DNA of 64,000 nucleotides from a virus, in the IMG/VR virus record IMGVR_UViG_3300025098_000013, positions 114,077 through 178,076 of that record; one strand, given 5' to 3'. Below the pieces are notes generated by a model. The model was given only the letters and a program-made list of their open reading frames with translations, searched no databases and was not told the DNA's origin. Numbering within the stretch: the first letter of the stretch is position 1; every line of letters begins with the position of its first letter. Shown here piece by piece: positions 1-7,982 of this stretch. The translations under genes and the position numbers were made by a program.

Positions 1-126
1 ATTGGTCAGTTAGGTGACAATGAAGTTAACGAAAAGATTGCTGAGGCCGCTTCTAAATTGGGTGGCGACCCTAAGTATAACAACGTTGATAACGTAAAGA
101 CTAATAGGTCAGAGTGGTTTGATTAG
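1..126 (+). CDS. C-terminal end of an unidentified protein (5' partial)
   Basis: Frame 1 is open from the first base of the window and stops with TAG at 124-126, giving 41 residues that end in NRSEWFD. The gene starts upstream of the window. The visible tail is hydrophilic and shows no motif I recognise. The next gene starts two bases after this stop, so the two are probably co-transcribed. No function can be assigned. Confidence 0.6.
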   Translation: MGQLGDNEVNEKIAEAASKLGGDPKYNNVDNVKTNRSEWFD

Positions 127-127
127 T

Positions 128-301
128 ATGGGATTTAATAAAAAAACATTACCAAGTAAGGAAAAACTTCAGAGTATGGTTTATGACTATGGAACTGAAG
201 AGGTTGTACTTAGATATAAAAACGCAGATATGTTAATGGGTAATTCCGATGCTATGGCGTATTTACAAACTATAATAAGAGAGTATGAATTGGGAAGATA
301 A
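128..301 (+). CDS. Small hypothetical protein, 57 aa
   Basis: The ATG at 128 lies directly after the upstream stop codon, which makes it a better start than the TTG at 119 that overlaps the previous gene. The product is small and helical-looking, with mixed charge and no membrane segment. Its last 17 bases overlap the next gene, a sign of translational coupling in a packed phage operon. I do not recognise the family. Confidence 0.6.
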   Translation: MGFNKKTLPSKEKLQSMVYDYGTEEVVLRYKNADMLMGNSDAMAYLQTIIREYELGR

Positions 302-914
302 AGACGAGTTCGAAGATATGTTTTCCGAAGTTAGAAAGCAACTATATAAAGATGATTTTTTTCATTTAATGAATATTGAACACATTGAGAAGTTCCTTGA
401 GTATTTAAGAGATGACTTGTCCAATTCCAATGACGATGACTTATTGTCCGATGTTCTTATGAAAACTTTTAGGACATATGAAATGTGGGAGACTGATAAC
501 GCATTATCTGAATTATCAGACAAGGGGTTGGTACGGATGGTATTACGTGCGGATGGTAAGTTGGCTTACGAAGCAACTGACGATGGTGTAGAACTCAATG
601 ACTATATTCAATCTATGGCAAGTCATATGGATTATAGAGAAGATAATCAAACAGACTATATTATGGATTTAAAATATTCACCTGAAATATTTAGAGTAAC
701 TGGTGCTGATGATGCATTAAAATTTGTTGACCATGGAGATAACTTTGAGTTCATTGTTATCCCCGCTGGAAGACAACACGATGGTGAAGAGTTCGTTGAA
801 TTCTATCATACAATTTTCACTCATTATAATGATCCTGGCCCTAATGGTCAGTATGAGTTAGTAGACGAGGTTCAGCTCTACGATATGTTAAACAATAATT
901 ATAATCAATATTAA
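285..914 (+). CDS. Hypothetical acidic protein, 209 aa
   Basis: This is a strongly acidic soluble protein. The first half is Asp/Glu-rich and helical. The middle (about residues 70-105) contains a stretch resembling a winged-helix fold (LSDKGLVRM followed by an ADGKLAYEATDDG hairpin), which could indicate nucleic-acid or protein binding. That is only an impression from the pattern. It overlaps the previous gene by 17 bases. Function unknown. Confidence 0.65.
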   Translation: MNWEDKDEFEDMFSEVRKQLYKDDFFHLMNIEHIEKFLEYLRDDLSNSNDDDLLSDVLMKTFRTYEMWETDNALSELSDKGLVRMVLRADGKLAYEATDDGVELNDYIQSMASHMDYREDNQTDYIMDLKYSPEIFRVTGADDALKFVDHGDNFEFIVIPAGRQHDGEEFVEFYHTIFTHYNDPGPNGQYELVDEVQLYDMLNNNYNQY

Positions 915-927
915 ATAAAAGTAAATT

Positions 928-1128
928 ATGAGTTATTACATTGCAAAAGTAAAGGTTCATCATGAAGATGACAAAGGAAGAGTTAAAAAAGTAACTGAAC
1001 AATATTTAGTTCAAGCCATATCTGTAACGGATGCTGAAACTAAGGTTGTTGCTGAATTCGAAGGAAGTAATTTAGAGTTCGAGGTAACTGCTGTCGTTGA
1101 CACTAAAATTATCAGTGTTATACAATGA
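928..1128 (+). CDS. DUF4494-like small protein, 66 aa
   Basis: The sequence begins MSYYIAKVKVHHEDDKGRVK and continues with KKVTEQYLVQAISVTDAE. This matches my memory of DUF4494, a small family of unknown function largely found in Bacteroidota and their phages. It is predicted to be an all-beta or alpha/beta soluble protein. The last four bases overlap the next gene start (ATGA), which suggests translational coupling. The family is useful mainly as a hint to the host lineage. Confidence 0.6.
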   Translation: MSYYIAKVKVHHEDDKGRVKKVTEQYLVQAISVTDAETKVVAEFEGSNLEFEVTAVVDTKIISVIQ

Positions 1129-1337
1129 TATACTCAGTAGGTGATAATGTAGTAGTAAACGTGAACGGCACTAACCGAGTTGGTGCCGTCACGATTGCTA
1201 AAAAGCTTAAAAAGGGGTGGGTCTATTCAGTACATTTGGAAAATGGAAAGACGCTTGAATCATGTTCGGTTAACAAAGAGTTGACAACGTATCACATAAG
1301 TCGTACACTTACAAAGATATTTAATAATGGTAATTGA
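1125..1337 (+). CDS. Small hypothetical protein with SH3-like beta start, 70 aa
   Basis: The N-terminal 45 residues alternate hydrophobic and polar residues (YSVGDNVVVNVNGTNRVGAV), as in small SH3-like or KOW-like barrels. The C-terminus is basic. It overlaps its upstream neighbour by 4 bases and its downstream neighbour by 11, so it belongs to the same operon. No specific family is recognised. Confidence 0.55.
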   Translation: MIYSVGDNVVVNVNGTNRVGAVTIAKKLKKGWVYSVHLENGKTLESCSVNKELTTYHISRTLTKIFNNGN

Positions 1338-1623
1338 TGTTAAGAAATTTAAATCTTTAAAACGTAAGGTCTTAAAGAAGTACCCATCCGCTAAAACTGA
1401 AATGACCACTGATGGTCGTTTTACAATATCAAATGGAAATGGTGGTTCTATTGGTTTAGAGTTTATGATACCACCACAAGACAGTGTTAGTATGGCGTGG
1501 TTTTGGGCAGCAGAGTGTGTTAGGTATAAGCAAAATATTAATAGAACACACCCCATACGAAGTGCTATGAGTTTTAACGAGAAAAAGTTTAATAGAGTTT
1601 CTCGTAGAAATCGCAGAAAGTGA
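1327..1623 (+). CDS. Small basic hypothetical protein, 98 aa
   Basis: The protein is Lys/Arg-rich at both ends (KKFKSLKRKVLKKY at the start, RVSRRNRRK at the end). A central segment contains IGLEFMIPPQDSVSMAWFWA. The charge suggests nucleic-acid contact, but no known domain is visible. The start overlaps the previous gene by 11 bases. An antisense reading frame over this region has no support and was discarded. Confidence 0.6.
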   Translation: MVIDVKKFKSLKRKVLKKYPSAKTEMTTDGRFTISNGNGGSIGLEFMIPPQDSVSMAWFWAAECVRYKQNINRTHPIRSAMSFNEKKFNRVSRRNRRK

Positions 1624-1642
1624 TTTTATTAAAGTTGTGAAA

Positions 1643-1652
1643 ACTATTTATA
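1643..1652 (+). promoter_or_regulatory. Late-promoter-like motif ACTATTTATA
   Basis: This is one copy of the motif family repeated before many genes of the window. It ends 22 bases before the ATG at 1675, in a short intergenic gap. The promoter role is inferred from position and recurrence. Confidence 0.45.
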
Positions 1653-1674
1653 GTAAATAAACAATTTCTATATA

Positions 1675-1974
1675 ATGAAAAAGCACAACAATAAACAACG
1701 TGGGTTTGTAAACCAATCTTATGGAGTTACAGAAAGTGAGGTCGTTCGACAGGCCAAAGCTTATGGTAAAAATTATAGTTCAATAGACTTCGCTTTTAAT
1801 CCTGATTTAACAAAGGAAGATTTTCCTATAAAAAATCGTATGGAGCTTGGGTCGTTAATAGTGGGTAACCATGAAATTGAATTAACAAAGTCGGAAGCAA
1901 CGAAGATTATTCAAACATTGGAAACTGCTATATCTTCGACTCAACAACGATATCGGTTAGGTATTTTAAACTAA
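1675..1974 (+). CDS. Hypothetical protein, 99 aa
   Basis: Soluble small protein with a basic N-terminus (MKKHNNKQRGF) and a C-terminal amphipathic helix (ELTKSEATKIIQTLETAISS). It follows a promoter-like motif and therefore may start a transcription unit. No family is recognised. Confidence 0.6.
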   Translation: MKKHNNKQRGFVNQSYGVTESEVVRQAKAYGKNYSSIDFAFNPDLTKEDFPIKNRMELGSLIVGNHEIELTKSEATKIIQTLETAISSTQQRYRLGILN

Positions 1975-1983
1975 AATTTAAAA

Positions 1984-2352
1984 GTGGGTGATGATGTAAT
2001 TTCAAGGATACTAACTTCAACGTTGGATACCACTGACCATGGAGATGTTTCTGAATTAGCATTATTTTTAGATGATGGGGTCTCTACAATCTTAACGGAA
2101 CGTAAAGACCCTTACTTCACCATAGCTAAGCAAAAGATAAAACAACTCATTACCTTTGCGGACGAATCCCCCTCAGTAGATTACACTAACAAAATGATTA
2201 AGAGTCTACTTAGATTGGAGTCTTACATAGCGGACCAAACAATGGATTTGGTATTTGTTGAAATTTGTTTAGAGTGTGCTAGGGATAAAAATATAATAAC
2301 ACGAGAGGCTTTAATTTTATTAAATGAGATACATAACTCAATTAATAGATAG
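1984..2352 (+). CDS. Hypothetical protein, 122 aa, GTG start
   Basis: The reading frame opens with GTG at 1984. The two nearby ATG codons are out of frame, so GTG is the likely start. The product is mostly helical and acidic with several Leu/Ile heptad-like stretches, and no membrane segment. Nothing indicates a specific function. It lies 9 bases after its neighbour, in the same small-gene operon. Confidence 0.55.
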   Translation: MGDDVISRILTSTLDTTDHGDVSELALFLDDGVSTILTERKDPYFTIAKQKIKQLITFADESPSVDYTNKMIKSLLRLESYIADQTMDLVFVEICLECARDKNIITREALILLNEIHNSINR

Positions 2353-2384
2353 TTATAGTAAACGGAAGGGATATTGGTGTTATT

Positions 2385-2744
2385 ATGGAAAATTATTTTG
2401 GAGAATGGCATTGGGATGAATCTGAATATAACTTCTTTATGTCACTTGGGGTTGTAGCCAAATTAGAATACGTATACGATTACTTTAATATATCGGATGA
2501 CGTTCTTTTTGAGTTTGAGGTTGACGATGAATTTGACATTGACGATGAACATACATCAGCTACGTCTATTGATGTAGTTATTACTGATACACATTTTCTT
2601 TTAACGTGTAATGACTATGATATAGCTATGAAAACAATAAGCACGTTTCAAATGGATGGTTATATATTGACGTTTGATAAGAAAAAAGGTGACACTTATT
2701 TCTATAAATGTATAGGAATGTCACAACCACTATCGGTAAACTGA
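2385..2744 (+). CDS. Hypothetical acidic protein, 119 aa
   Basis: The protein is highly acidic in its centre (residues about 40-60, repeated D/E pairs). Flanking stretches look like alternating beta strands (SIDVVITDTHFLLTC near residue 62, then DGYILTFDKKKGDTYFYKC). The fold could be a small alpha/beta domain. No family is recognised. It precedes an 80-base gap and then the Hsp20 gene. Confidence 0.6.
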   Translation: MENYFGEWHWDESEYNFFMSLGVVAKLEYVYDYFNISDDVLFEFEVDDEFDIDDEHTSATSIDVVITDTHFLLTCNDYDIAMKTISTFQMDGYILTFDKKKGDTYFYKCIGMSQPLSVN

Positions 2745-2824
2745 CATCGTGTCATGAAATAATCAATTGGTCTACATATTGTTCTATTGTTAATGTATTA
2801 ATAAATTAATAAAAGGAATATAAT

Positions 2825-3169
2825 ATGACGTTTAATAGACTAAACACAATGGTCTCCGACTTTATGTTGGGGGAGTGGGGGAATGAAGCAGGCCTTAATT
2901 CAAATACTGCTTTTTTAAAAGATGATGTACTAACTATGGAATTCGCAGTGCCTGGATTGTCCAATGAAGACATCGATGTTATTGTTGCTGACCGAATGAT
3001 TGAAATCAAAGCTGAAAAGGAACATCGTAAATTGGAAAAGAGATACAAGATACATGATGCGTTTGATATAAATAAAACATCTGCTGTTGCTAAGGATGGG
3101 TTACTTATTGTATCAATACCTAAGTATGAGGACCGTAAGGCTAAATCGATAAAAGTAAAAGTTAAATAG
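2825..3169 (+). CDS. Small heat shock protein, Hsp20/alpha-crystallin family
   Basis: At 114 residues this is a compact Hsp20. The alpha-crystallin signature is clear: LTMEFAVPGLSNEDIDVIV near residues 37-55, a basic RY strand near 76, the AVAKDGLLIVSIPK block near 95-108, and a C-terminal IKVKV extension. Hsp20 proteins are ATP-independent holdases that keep unfolding proteins soluble. T4-like cyanophages also carry Hsp20 genes, where a role in protecting phage or host proteins is presumed. The stop overlaps the next GTG start by one base (TAGTG). Confidence 0.9.
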   Translation: MTFNRLNTMVSDFMLGEWGNEAGLNSNTAFLKDDVLTMEFAVPGLSNEDIDVIVADRMIEIKAEKEHRKLEKRYKIHDAFDINKTSAVAKDGLLIVSIPKYEDRKAKSIKVKVK

Positions 3170-3366
3170 TGTATAGATTCTTCAGGTCGCAAAAAGTTAC
3201 GTTTAATGATAAGTTGTTCATCGTGGTTAAAAAAATTAAAATTGACCGAAATCCGATAATTGATGTATGGAAGGAACACCTTAACGCTGATACTGTTTTA
3301 AAAAGAGATGGATACTATTGGTTTTGTGAGGAAATTCCTTCAATTGACTTTGAAGAATTAACATAA
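3169..3366 (+). CDS. Small hypothetical protein, 65 aa, GTG start
   Basis: The start codon is GTG, overlapping the Hsp20 stop codon by one base, so translation is probably coupled. The product is basic in its first half (RFFRSQKVTF, VVKKIKIDRN) and acidic at the end. No family is recognised. It is the last gene before a strong terminator. Confidence 0.5.
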   Translation: MYRFFRSQKVTFNDKLFIVVKKIKIDRNPIIDVWKEHLNADTVLKRDGYYWFCEEIPSIDFEELT

Positions 3367-3376
3367 ATTTAACATA

Positions 3377-3404
3377 GGGGGCTTGTATAGTCCCCTTTTT
3401 TTTT
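3377..3404 (+). terminator. Rho-independent terminator after the Hsp20 operon
   Basis: A 7-bp stem GGGGGCT / AGTCCCC (one G-T wobble) with loop TGTAT is followed by nine T residues. It closes the operon that contains Hsp20 and lies just before UvdE. Confidence 0.85.
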
Positions 3405-3416
3405 GTACATTTACAT
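3396..3416 (+). promoter_or_regulatory. Possible promoter, T-run plus GTACATT
   Basis: The T-run of the terminator continues into TTTTGTACATTTACATAG, just before the UvdE start at 3433. A similar T-run plus GTAYATT arrangement occurs near 5550 and 41043, also before gene starts. A non-late promoter is possible, but the evidence is only this resemblance. Confidence 0.3.
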
Positions 3417-3432
3417 AGTAAATAAGAAACAT

Positions 3433-4362
3433 ATGACAAACCTCGGATATTGCTGTATCAACATGACCCTTCGTAAGGACAAGATTACTACCAATCGTAG
3501 TATGATTAAAAAAACATTCCTTAAAGAAGGTATCAGTAGGTCATCAGACCTTGCATTACAAAATGCTAAAGACCTTGTAGAGATTATCAAATGGAACGAA
3601 CGTAATGGTTTCAAACTATTCCGTATGTCGTCTGACTTAGTTCCATGGGCTAGTGAGTTCAAGTTATCAGATATGCCAGACTATACTAAGTTTAGTAATG
3701 TACTCAAGGGTGCAGGTACTTTAGCTAAGTCGTATGGTCAACGTATCACTTCACATCCTGGCCCATTCAATGTATTGGTGTCACCTAATGATAGAGTTGT
3801 AGATAACACGATTAGAGACCTTTCAATACACGGAGAACACTTTGACCTTATGGGGTTAGAGAGAAGTCATCAGAACCCTATTAACATCCATTGTAATGGT
3901 GTCTATGGTGATAAGATGTCTGCTATGAATCGTTTCATCACAAACTTCAAGAGATTGCCTGAGTCAGTCCAATCACGATTGGTTGTTGAGAACGATGACA
4001 AAGCAAGTATGTACTCAGTCAAAGACCTTATGTACCTACACGAACATATTGGTATTCCGATTACGTTTGACTATCACCACCACAAATTCAATACCGGTGG
4101 GTTGTCTGAACAAGAAGCACTTGAGTTGGCTATGTCAACGTGGGGTGACTACAAACCCTTAGTCCATTACTCTGAATCACGTCTATTGGAACAAGAAGGT
4201 GTAAAAGCACAAGCACATTCTGATTTTATCTATTCTGAAATCAATACATATGGTCATTCTTTAGACATTGAGGTCGAGGCTAAGATGAAGGAGTTGACTG
4301 TGTTAGATTATCTTTCCAATTTTGGTACACATCCAAAAGGGCATAGTATGGGGAAAGCTTGA
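3433..4362 (+). CDS. uvsE: UV damage endonuclease UvdE
   Basis: This is a 309-residue protein of the UVDE family (TIM-barrel AP-endonuclease-like fold). It nicks DNA 5' of UV photoproducts and other lesions to start alternative excision repair. Family signatures are the N-terminal LGYCCINMTLR, the KLFRMSSDLVPW block near residues 55-70, SHPGPFNVL near 110, VVENDD near 185 and FDYHHHKFN near 210. His, Glu and Asp residues in these blocks would bind the metal cluster. The ATG at 3433 begins the conserved N-terminus. The upstream in-frame extension to 3403 lies in the terminator tail and is unlikely to be translated. Confidence 0.92.
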   Translation: MTNLGYCCINMTLRKDKITTNRSMIKKTFLKEGISRSSDLALQNAKDLVEIIKWNERNGFKLFRMSSDLVPWASEFKLSDMPDYTKFSNVLKGAGTLAKSYGQRITSHPGPFNVLVSPNDRVVDNTIRDLSIHGEHFDLMGLERSHQNPINIHCNGVYGDKMSAMNRFITNFKRLPESVQSRLVVENDDKASMYSVKDLMYLHEHIGIPITFDYHHHKFNTGGLSEQEALELAMSTWGDYKPLVHYSESRLLEQEGVKAQAHSDFIYSEINTYGHSLDIEVEAKMKELTVLDYLSNFGTHPKGHSMGKA

Positions 4363-4386
4363 TTTAATTAATTTATTAATTATTTT

Positions 4387-4408
4387 CCTGATATTTATAC
4401 CTATCAGG
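4387..4408 (+). promoter_or_regulatory. Inverted repeat enclosing a late-promoter-like motif
   Basis: CCTGATA and TATCAGG form a perfect 7-bp inverted repeat around TTTATACC. The motif GATATTTATA (4390-4399) falls inside it. The next gene starts 92 bases downstream, leaving a longer leader than usual. The arrangement could be an operator or an RNA hairpin. There is no T-run, so it is not a standard terminator. Confidence 0.4.
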
Positions 4409-4499
4409 TGGTTAACTTGGCTTGAGCTGCTTAGCGAAAACGTAGTTTAATAATAAGTACAACTCCTGAAGTTAGTAAAACCAATTTGTGGAAAAATAA

Positions 4500-5531
4500 A
4501 TGAAAAAACTTTTTAATAGGAAGAATATGTTCATACTTCTAATGACTATCAGTACATTAGGGTTAGCTATTTCAGCTGCATATTATTCAGTATTTGGATT
4601 GAGTTCACTGTTTGCTGGTGCTAGAACTGAGGTAATAATAATGGCGGGTTCATTAGAGTTTTCTAAACTTATAATAGCATCATACTTACATAACAATTGG
4701 AAGACTGCTGGTTGGATGAAGTGGTATCTTACCTTAGCAGTTGGTGTATTAATGGTAATCACCTCAGCAGGTATCTATGGATTCTTAACATCAGCATATC
4801 AAAAGACTGCTGACCAATTAGGTGTATTGGATAAGCAAGTTCAAGTAATTGATTTAAAGAAGGGAAGATTCCAAGAACAATTGGATTACTTTAATATAGA
4901 AAAGAATCAGTTATCGGAATCAATTACGGAACTACGTAATGGGCTATCTAATAATGTAGTACAATATCGTGATAAAGAAACTGGTCAGATTATAACAACA
5001 ACGTCATCATCTCAACGTAGAGCTTTGGAACGTCAATTAGCATCAGCAGTTGAATCACGTGATGGTATATCTATAAAAATTGAGGTATTGACCGATTCAA
5101 TTACATCACTTGATTTAAAAGTATTGGATTTGGAATCTAATAATGAAGTAGCTGCCGAAGTCGGACCATTGAGATATATGTCCGCAATAACCGGCCGACC
5201 TATGAATGTGATTGTGAATTGGTTTACATTACTTATAGTATTTGTATTTGACCCACTTGCTATTTCAATGGTAATAGCATTAAACAAGTTAACATCTAAA
5301 CCTACTGATGTAAAACTACCAATCTCTGAAGAGGAAGAGTCAGACGAAGTTATCGATGATGTTATTGTGCCAGAACTTACCAAAGTACCAGTTGTACCAA
5401 AGACTGAACCAATTGAAAAGGAAGATGTAACATTTATCCCAACGGATGATGATGCTAGAAAATTATATGGTGAGAATCGTAAATCCAATTCAAAGACTAA
5501 ACATATATACAAAAACGCATCTACTAAATAA
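4500..5531 (+). CDS. Four-helix inner-membrane protein with central coiled coil
   Basis: At 343 residues, hydrophobic segments lie at about 10-33, 42-62, 74-98 and 235-262. A charged helical, coiled-coil-like region (about 103-215) lies between the third and fourth segments. The C-terminal 80 residues are acidic and proline-rich. Similar proteins (start ISAAYYSVFGLS, then EFSKLIIASYLH) occur in marine T4-like phage genomes, as I recall, but their function is unknown. A role in remodelling the host envelope or superinfection exclusion would be speculation. The gene has an unusual 137-base leader containing an inverted repeat. Confidence 0.75.
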   Translation: MKKLFNRKNMFILLMTISTLGLAISAAYYSVFGLSSLFAGARTEVIIMAGSLEFSKLIIASYLHNNWKTAGWMKWYLTLAVGVLMVITSAGIYGFLTSAYQKTADQLGVLDKQVQVIDLKKGRFQEQLDYFNIEKNQLSESITELRNGLSNNVVQYRDKETGQIITTTSSSQRRALERQLASAVESRDGISIKIEVLTDSITSLDLKVLDLESNNEVAAEVGPLRYMSAITGRPMNVIVNWFTLLIVFVFDPLAISMVIALNKLTSKPTDVKLPISEEEESDEVIDDVIVPELTKVPVVPKTEPIEKEDVTFIPTDDDARKLYGENRKSNSKTKHIYKNASTK

Positions 5532-5565
5532 ATTTGTGTATGTCAATATTTTTTTGTATATTGTA

Positions 5566-5573
5566 TATAAATA
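5566..5573 (+). promoter_or_regulatory. TATAAATA, T4-type late promoter element
   Basis: This is an exact copy of the T4 late promoter core on the + strand, ending 16 bases before the ATG at 5590. It is preceded by TTTTTTTGTATATT. It is the only clear copy in this orientation before a gene in the window; the other candidate promoters carry the reverse-complement-like form. Confidence 0.4.
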
Positions 5574-5589
5574 AACAAGTTATAAACTA

Positions 5590-6219
5590 ATGGATGAACT
5601 ATACAACACAACACCAACCTCTGCTGGAGTTAATTTAAGTTATCATGATACGGATAACTCTAAAGATGGCCATAAAAGTTTTTATCGTGAATTCGATTAT
5701 GGTATAGACACCACGGACAATGTTATCTTAATACAAGATGAAATATCAAGTGGGTTAACATTTGACATTGTATCTAAGGTCAGATTACTTCTGAAGATAA
5801 ATGGTGATATCAATACTATTAATATATTACTCAACTCTCCTGGTGGGGATGTAATCGAAACTTTAGCTTTGATAGATTACATGAAGTCTCAAGAAGCTCA
5901 AGGTATTAAGTTTAATATCATCGTAAGAGGGTCAGCTATGTCAGCAGCAGCACTTCTACTTACTTGTGGTACTGGTCTACGGGCTGCATCTAAACACTCT
6001 AAGATTATGGTACATCAATTATCAACAGTCGCAGTAGGTAAGTTGAGTGATGTTAAATCAAACGCACGATTCTCTGAAGAGTTAGAGAATGATTGTAATC
6101 AACTTATGGCTGAAAATTCTAAAATGGACAAAGAGTATTGGGAAGGTATATCTTCTTCAGACTACTTTATGTCAGCAGAAAAAGCACTTGAGTGTGGTAT
6201 CATCGATAAAATAATTTAA
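5590..6219 (+). CDS. clpP: ClpP-like serine protease
   Basis: This is a ClpP/crotonase-fold peptidase of 209 residues. LNSPGGDV (about 81-88) forms the oxyanion glycine loop, the nucleophile is Ser118 in GSAMSAAALLL, the base is His142 in KIMVHQLS, and the Asp is expected in the following helix. Bacterial ClpP partners with Clp ATPases to degrade proteins. Phage versions may redirect host proteolysis or mature phage proteins. An N-terminal extension of about 35 residues precedes the conserved core. No Clp ATPase gene is in the window. Confidence 0.87.
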   Translation: MDELYNTTPTSAGVNLSYHDTDNSKDGHKSFYREFDYGIDTTDNVILIQDEISSGLTFDIVSKVRLLLKINGDINTINILLNSPGGDVIETLALIDYMKSQEAQGIKFNIIVRGSAMSAAALLLTCGTGLRAASKHSKIMVHQLSTVAVGKLSDVKSNARFSEELENDCNQLMAENSKMDKEYWEGISSSDYFMSAEKALECGIIDKII

Positions 6220-6225
6220 AATAAT

Positions 6226-7005
6226 ATGTTAGACTTTTTCACAGCAGAAGAACTCGTAGAGAACTACGAGAAGTTCCGTAAACTAATTAACAAAACATTT
6301 GAAGGTGACCGATTAGAGGCACTTAATAAAATGTACGACCACTTCGAAGAACGTATGATTTATACACCAGCATCTTCGGTAGAACATTACCACAATGCAT
6401 TTCCAGGTGGATACATCGACCACGTTCTTAGGGTAACACGTAATGCTTTAAAAGTATACGACCTTTATTCTGAGTTAGGTGGTGTTGGTGATTATAGTAG
6501 AGAAAGTCTAATATTCACAGCACTACACCACGACCTTGGTAAGTTGGGTACGCCTGAGTTGGATTACTATGTTAAGAATGATTCCGAATGGCACATAAAG
6601 AATCAAGGTAAGATTTACAAAACAAATTCAGACATCCATTGGATGAATCTAAACGATAGAACATTCTATCTACTAAACTACTTTGGTATTCAATGTACCC
6701 AAGAAGAATGGATTGGTATTAAACTTACTGATGGGTTGTATGACGAGAATAACAAAGAGTATTTTATCAAGTACAATAAAGATGACGCATTAAAAACATC
6801 GATGCCATACGTAATGCATACCGCTGACTTATTCGCTGCAAGATACGAGAATGAGAGATGGATGAAAGAAATGAATCCAATAAAGTCTACACGGAAGTCA
6901 ACTATTGGTAGACCTAAGAAGGGGAATTTAGGTGACGCTTTTACTAATAGTAATACTGATACTAAAAGTGTATTCGACGCGTTTAAAGGAATTATAGAGG
7001 AGTAA
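6226..7005 (+). CDS. HD-domain phosphohydrolase
   Basis: The protein has 259 residues. Metal-binding residues of the HD superfamily are visible: His66 in GGYIDHVLRV, His102-Asp103 in LHHDLGKLG, and a later MHTADLFAARYE block that provides the last Asp. HD enzymes hydrolyse phosphate esters, often of nucleotides or cyclic nucleotides. The substrate cannot be told from the sequence. The C-terminal 40 residues are polar and probably disordered. Related HD proteins occur near the late sigma gene in marine T4-like phages, as I recall. Confidence 0.8.
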   Translation: MLDFFTAEELVENYEKFRKLINKTFEGDRLEALNKMYDHFEERMIYTPASSVEHYHNAFPGGYIDHVLRVTRNALKVYDLYSELGGVGDYSRESLIFTALHHDLGKLGTPELDYYVKNDSEWHIKNQGKIYKTNSDIHWMNLNDRTFYLLNYFGIQCTQEEWIGIKLTDGLYDENNKEYFIKYNKDDALKTSMPYVMHTADLFAARYENERWMKEMNPIKSTRKSTIGRPKKGNLGDAFTNSNTDTKSVFDAFKGIIEE

Positions 7006-7006
7006 T

Positions 7007-7288
7007 ATGATTATAACAATTATTATATTATCAATAACAACAATCGTATTTTTATTTAGTACGATAAACCTTCTTCGTAAGAACGAAGCATACGAAGATG
7101 TTGTGGAAGAGCAGGAGATAGTAATATCAGACACCGCAAATAGAATTGATGATTCTATGGCTAAGATGAAAGAGATTGATAAGTTAGGTTCTTTTGAAGC
7201 AGATGATGAGACTGGATTTATCTTTAAGAATTTGTATGAAGTAATTGAGCAATTAGAAAAGTACTATGGGTCGAAAGAGGAAGAATAA
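7007..7288 (+). CDS. Small membrane-anchored protein, 93 aa
   Basis: Residues 2-23 are strongly hydrophobic (a single N-terminal membrane anchor), followed by a charged helical region with KNEAYEDVVEEQE and a C-terminal EVIEQLEKYYGS segment. A good ribosome site (GAGGAG) precedes the ATG. The end overlaps the sigma factor gene by 23 bases. Small proteins of this layout are common beside late sigma genes in marine T4-like phages; function unknown. Confidence 0.65.
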   Translation: MIITIIILSITTIVFLFSTINLLRKNEAYEDVVEEQEIVISDTANRIDDSMAKMKEIDKLGSFEADDETGFIFKNLYEVIEQLEKYYGSKEEE

Positions 7289-7982
7289 AAGATATTTTAA
7301 TAAAATAAATGAGATTGCAATCAACGCATATAACAATTGTGATGACCAGCGACTAAAGAATAAAATATACAATCGGTTTATTCATTACCCATTTGATAAA
7401 CTTGCAGAGAATGTAATACATACTTACAAGACTTATTATTTTGAAGTTCCATACGAAGATGTTAAAGCAAATGTAGTAGCATTCTTAAATGAGAAGATTC
7501 ATAAGTTCAATGGAGACAATGGTAGAGCGTTCTCATACTTTACTGTAATAGCACGTAACTATTTGTTCAATGAAAACAATGCTAATTATGCTCGTATGAA
7601 AATGAGAGATGGTGTTGAAGTCATAGACTCGTCACGTGATATTGTAAATGAGGTATTCGATAAACGACAAATGGAAGCTCTAAAAGATTTCATGGATTAC
7701 TATGTAATGTACATGGATAGTAATATTCTTACAATATTCAATAAAGAACGGGACCAAAAGATAGCAGATTCGCTTACTGAATTATTTAGAACACGTGATA
7801 ACCTATATTCTTACAATAAAAAGGCTCTCTATATACTTATTAGGGAGAGAACTGGAGTTCAGACTCAATACATCACACGTGTGGTAGGTAAGATGAAGGT
7901 TATATACAAAGAACTATATATCGATTTTATGAAAGGTGATATATTACCAGTAACACATCGAGTGGAGGAATTTAATGGATAA
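7266..7982 (+). CDS. 55: Late-transcription sigma factor, gp55-type
   Basis: This 238-residue protein resembles the T4-like late sigma factor gp55 (T4 gp55 is 185 aa). The clearest block is DKLAENVIHTYK, followed by NGRAFSYFTVIARNYLF near residues 84-102, a sigma region 2 pattern used by this family in marine phages. It would bind host core RNA polymerase and direct it to late promoters in front of structural genes. The start overlaps the previous gene by 23 bases, and its stop overlaps the next start. The recurrent CATAYTTATA motif is the natural candidate target. Confidence 0.8.
   Translation: MGRKRKNKRYFNKINEIAINAYNNCDDQRLKNKIYNRFIHYPFDKLAENVIHTYKTYYFEVPYEDVKANVVAFLNEKIHKFNGDNGRAFSYFTVIARNYLFNENNANYARMKMRDGVEVIDSSRDIVNEVFDKRQMEALKDFMDYYVMYMDSNILTIFNKERDQKIADSLTELFRTRDNLYSYNKKALYILIRERTGVQTQYITRVVGKMKVIYKELYIDFMKGDILPVTHRVEEFNG

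Noticed and set aside
1260-1556. Minus-strand reading frame
   Set aside because: It overlaps two + strand genes that fit the operon, and has no ribosome site. The same reasoning removes the other minus-strand frames, including the long ones at 2806-3279, 5033-5512 and 8648-9166.
4405-4495. A tRNA or tmRNA-like element (the stretch CTTAGCGAAAACGTAGTTTAA looked like a tmRNA tag)
   Set aside because: No acceptor stem, T-loop (GGTTCRA) or resume codon frame could be found.
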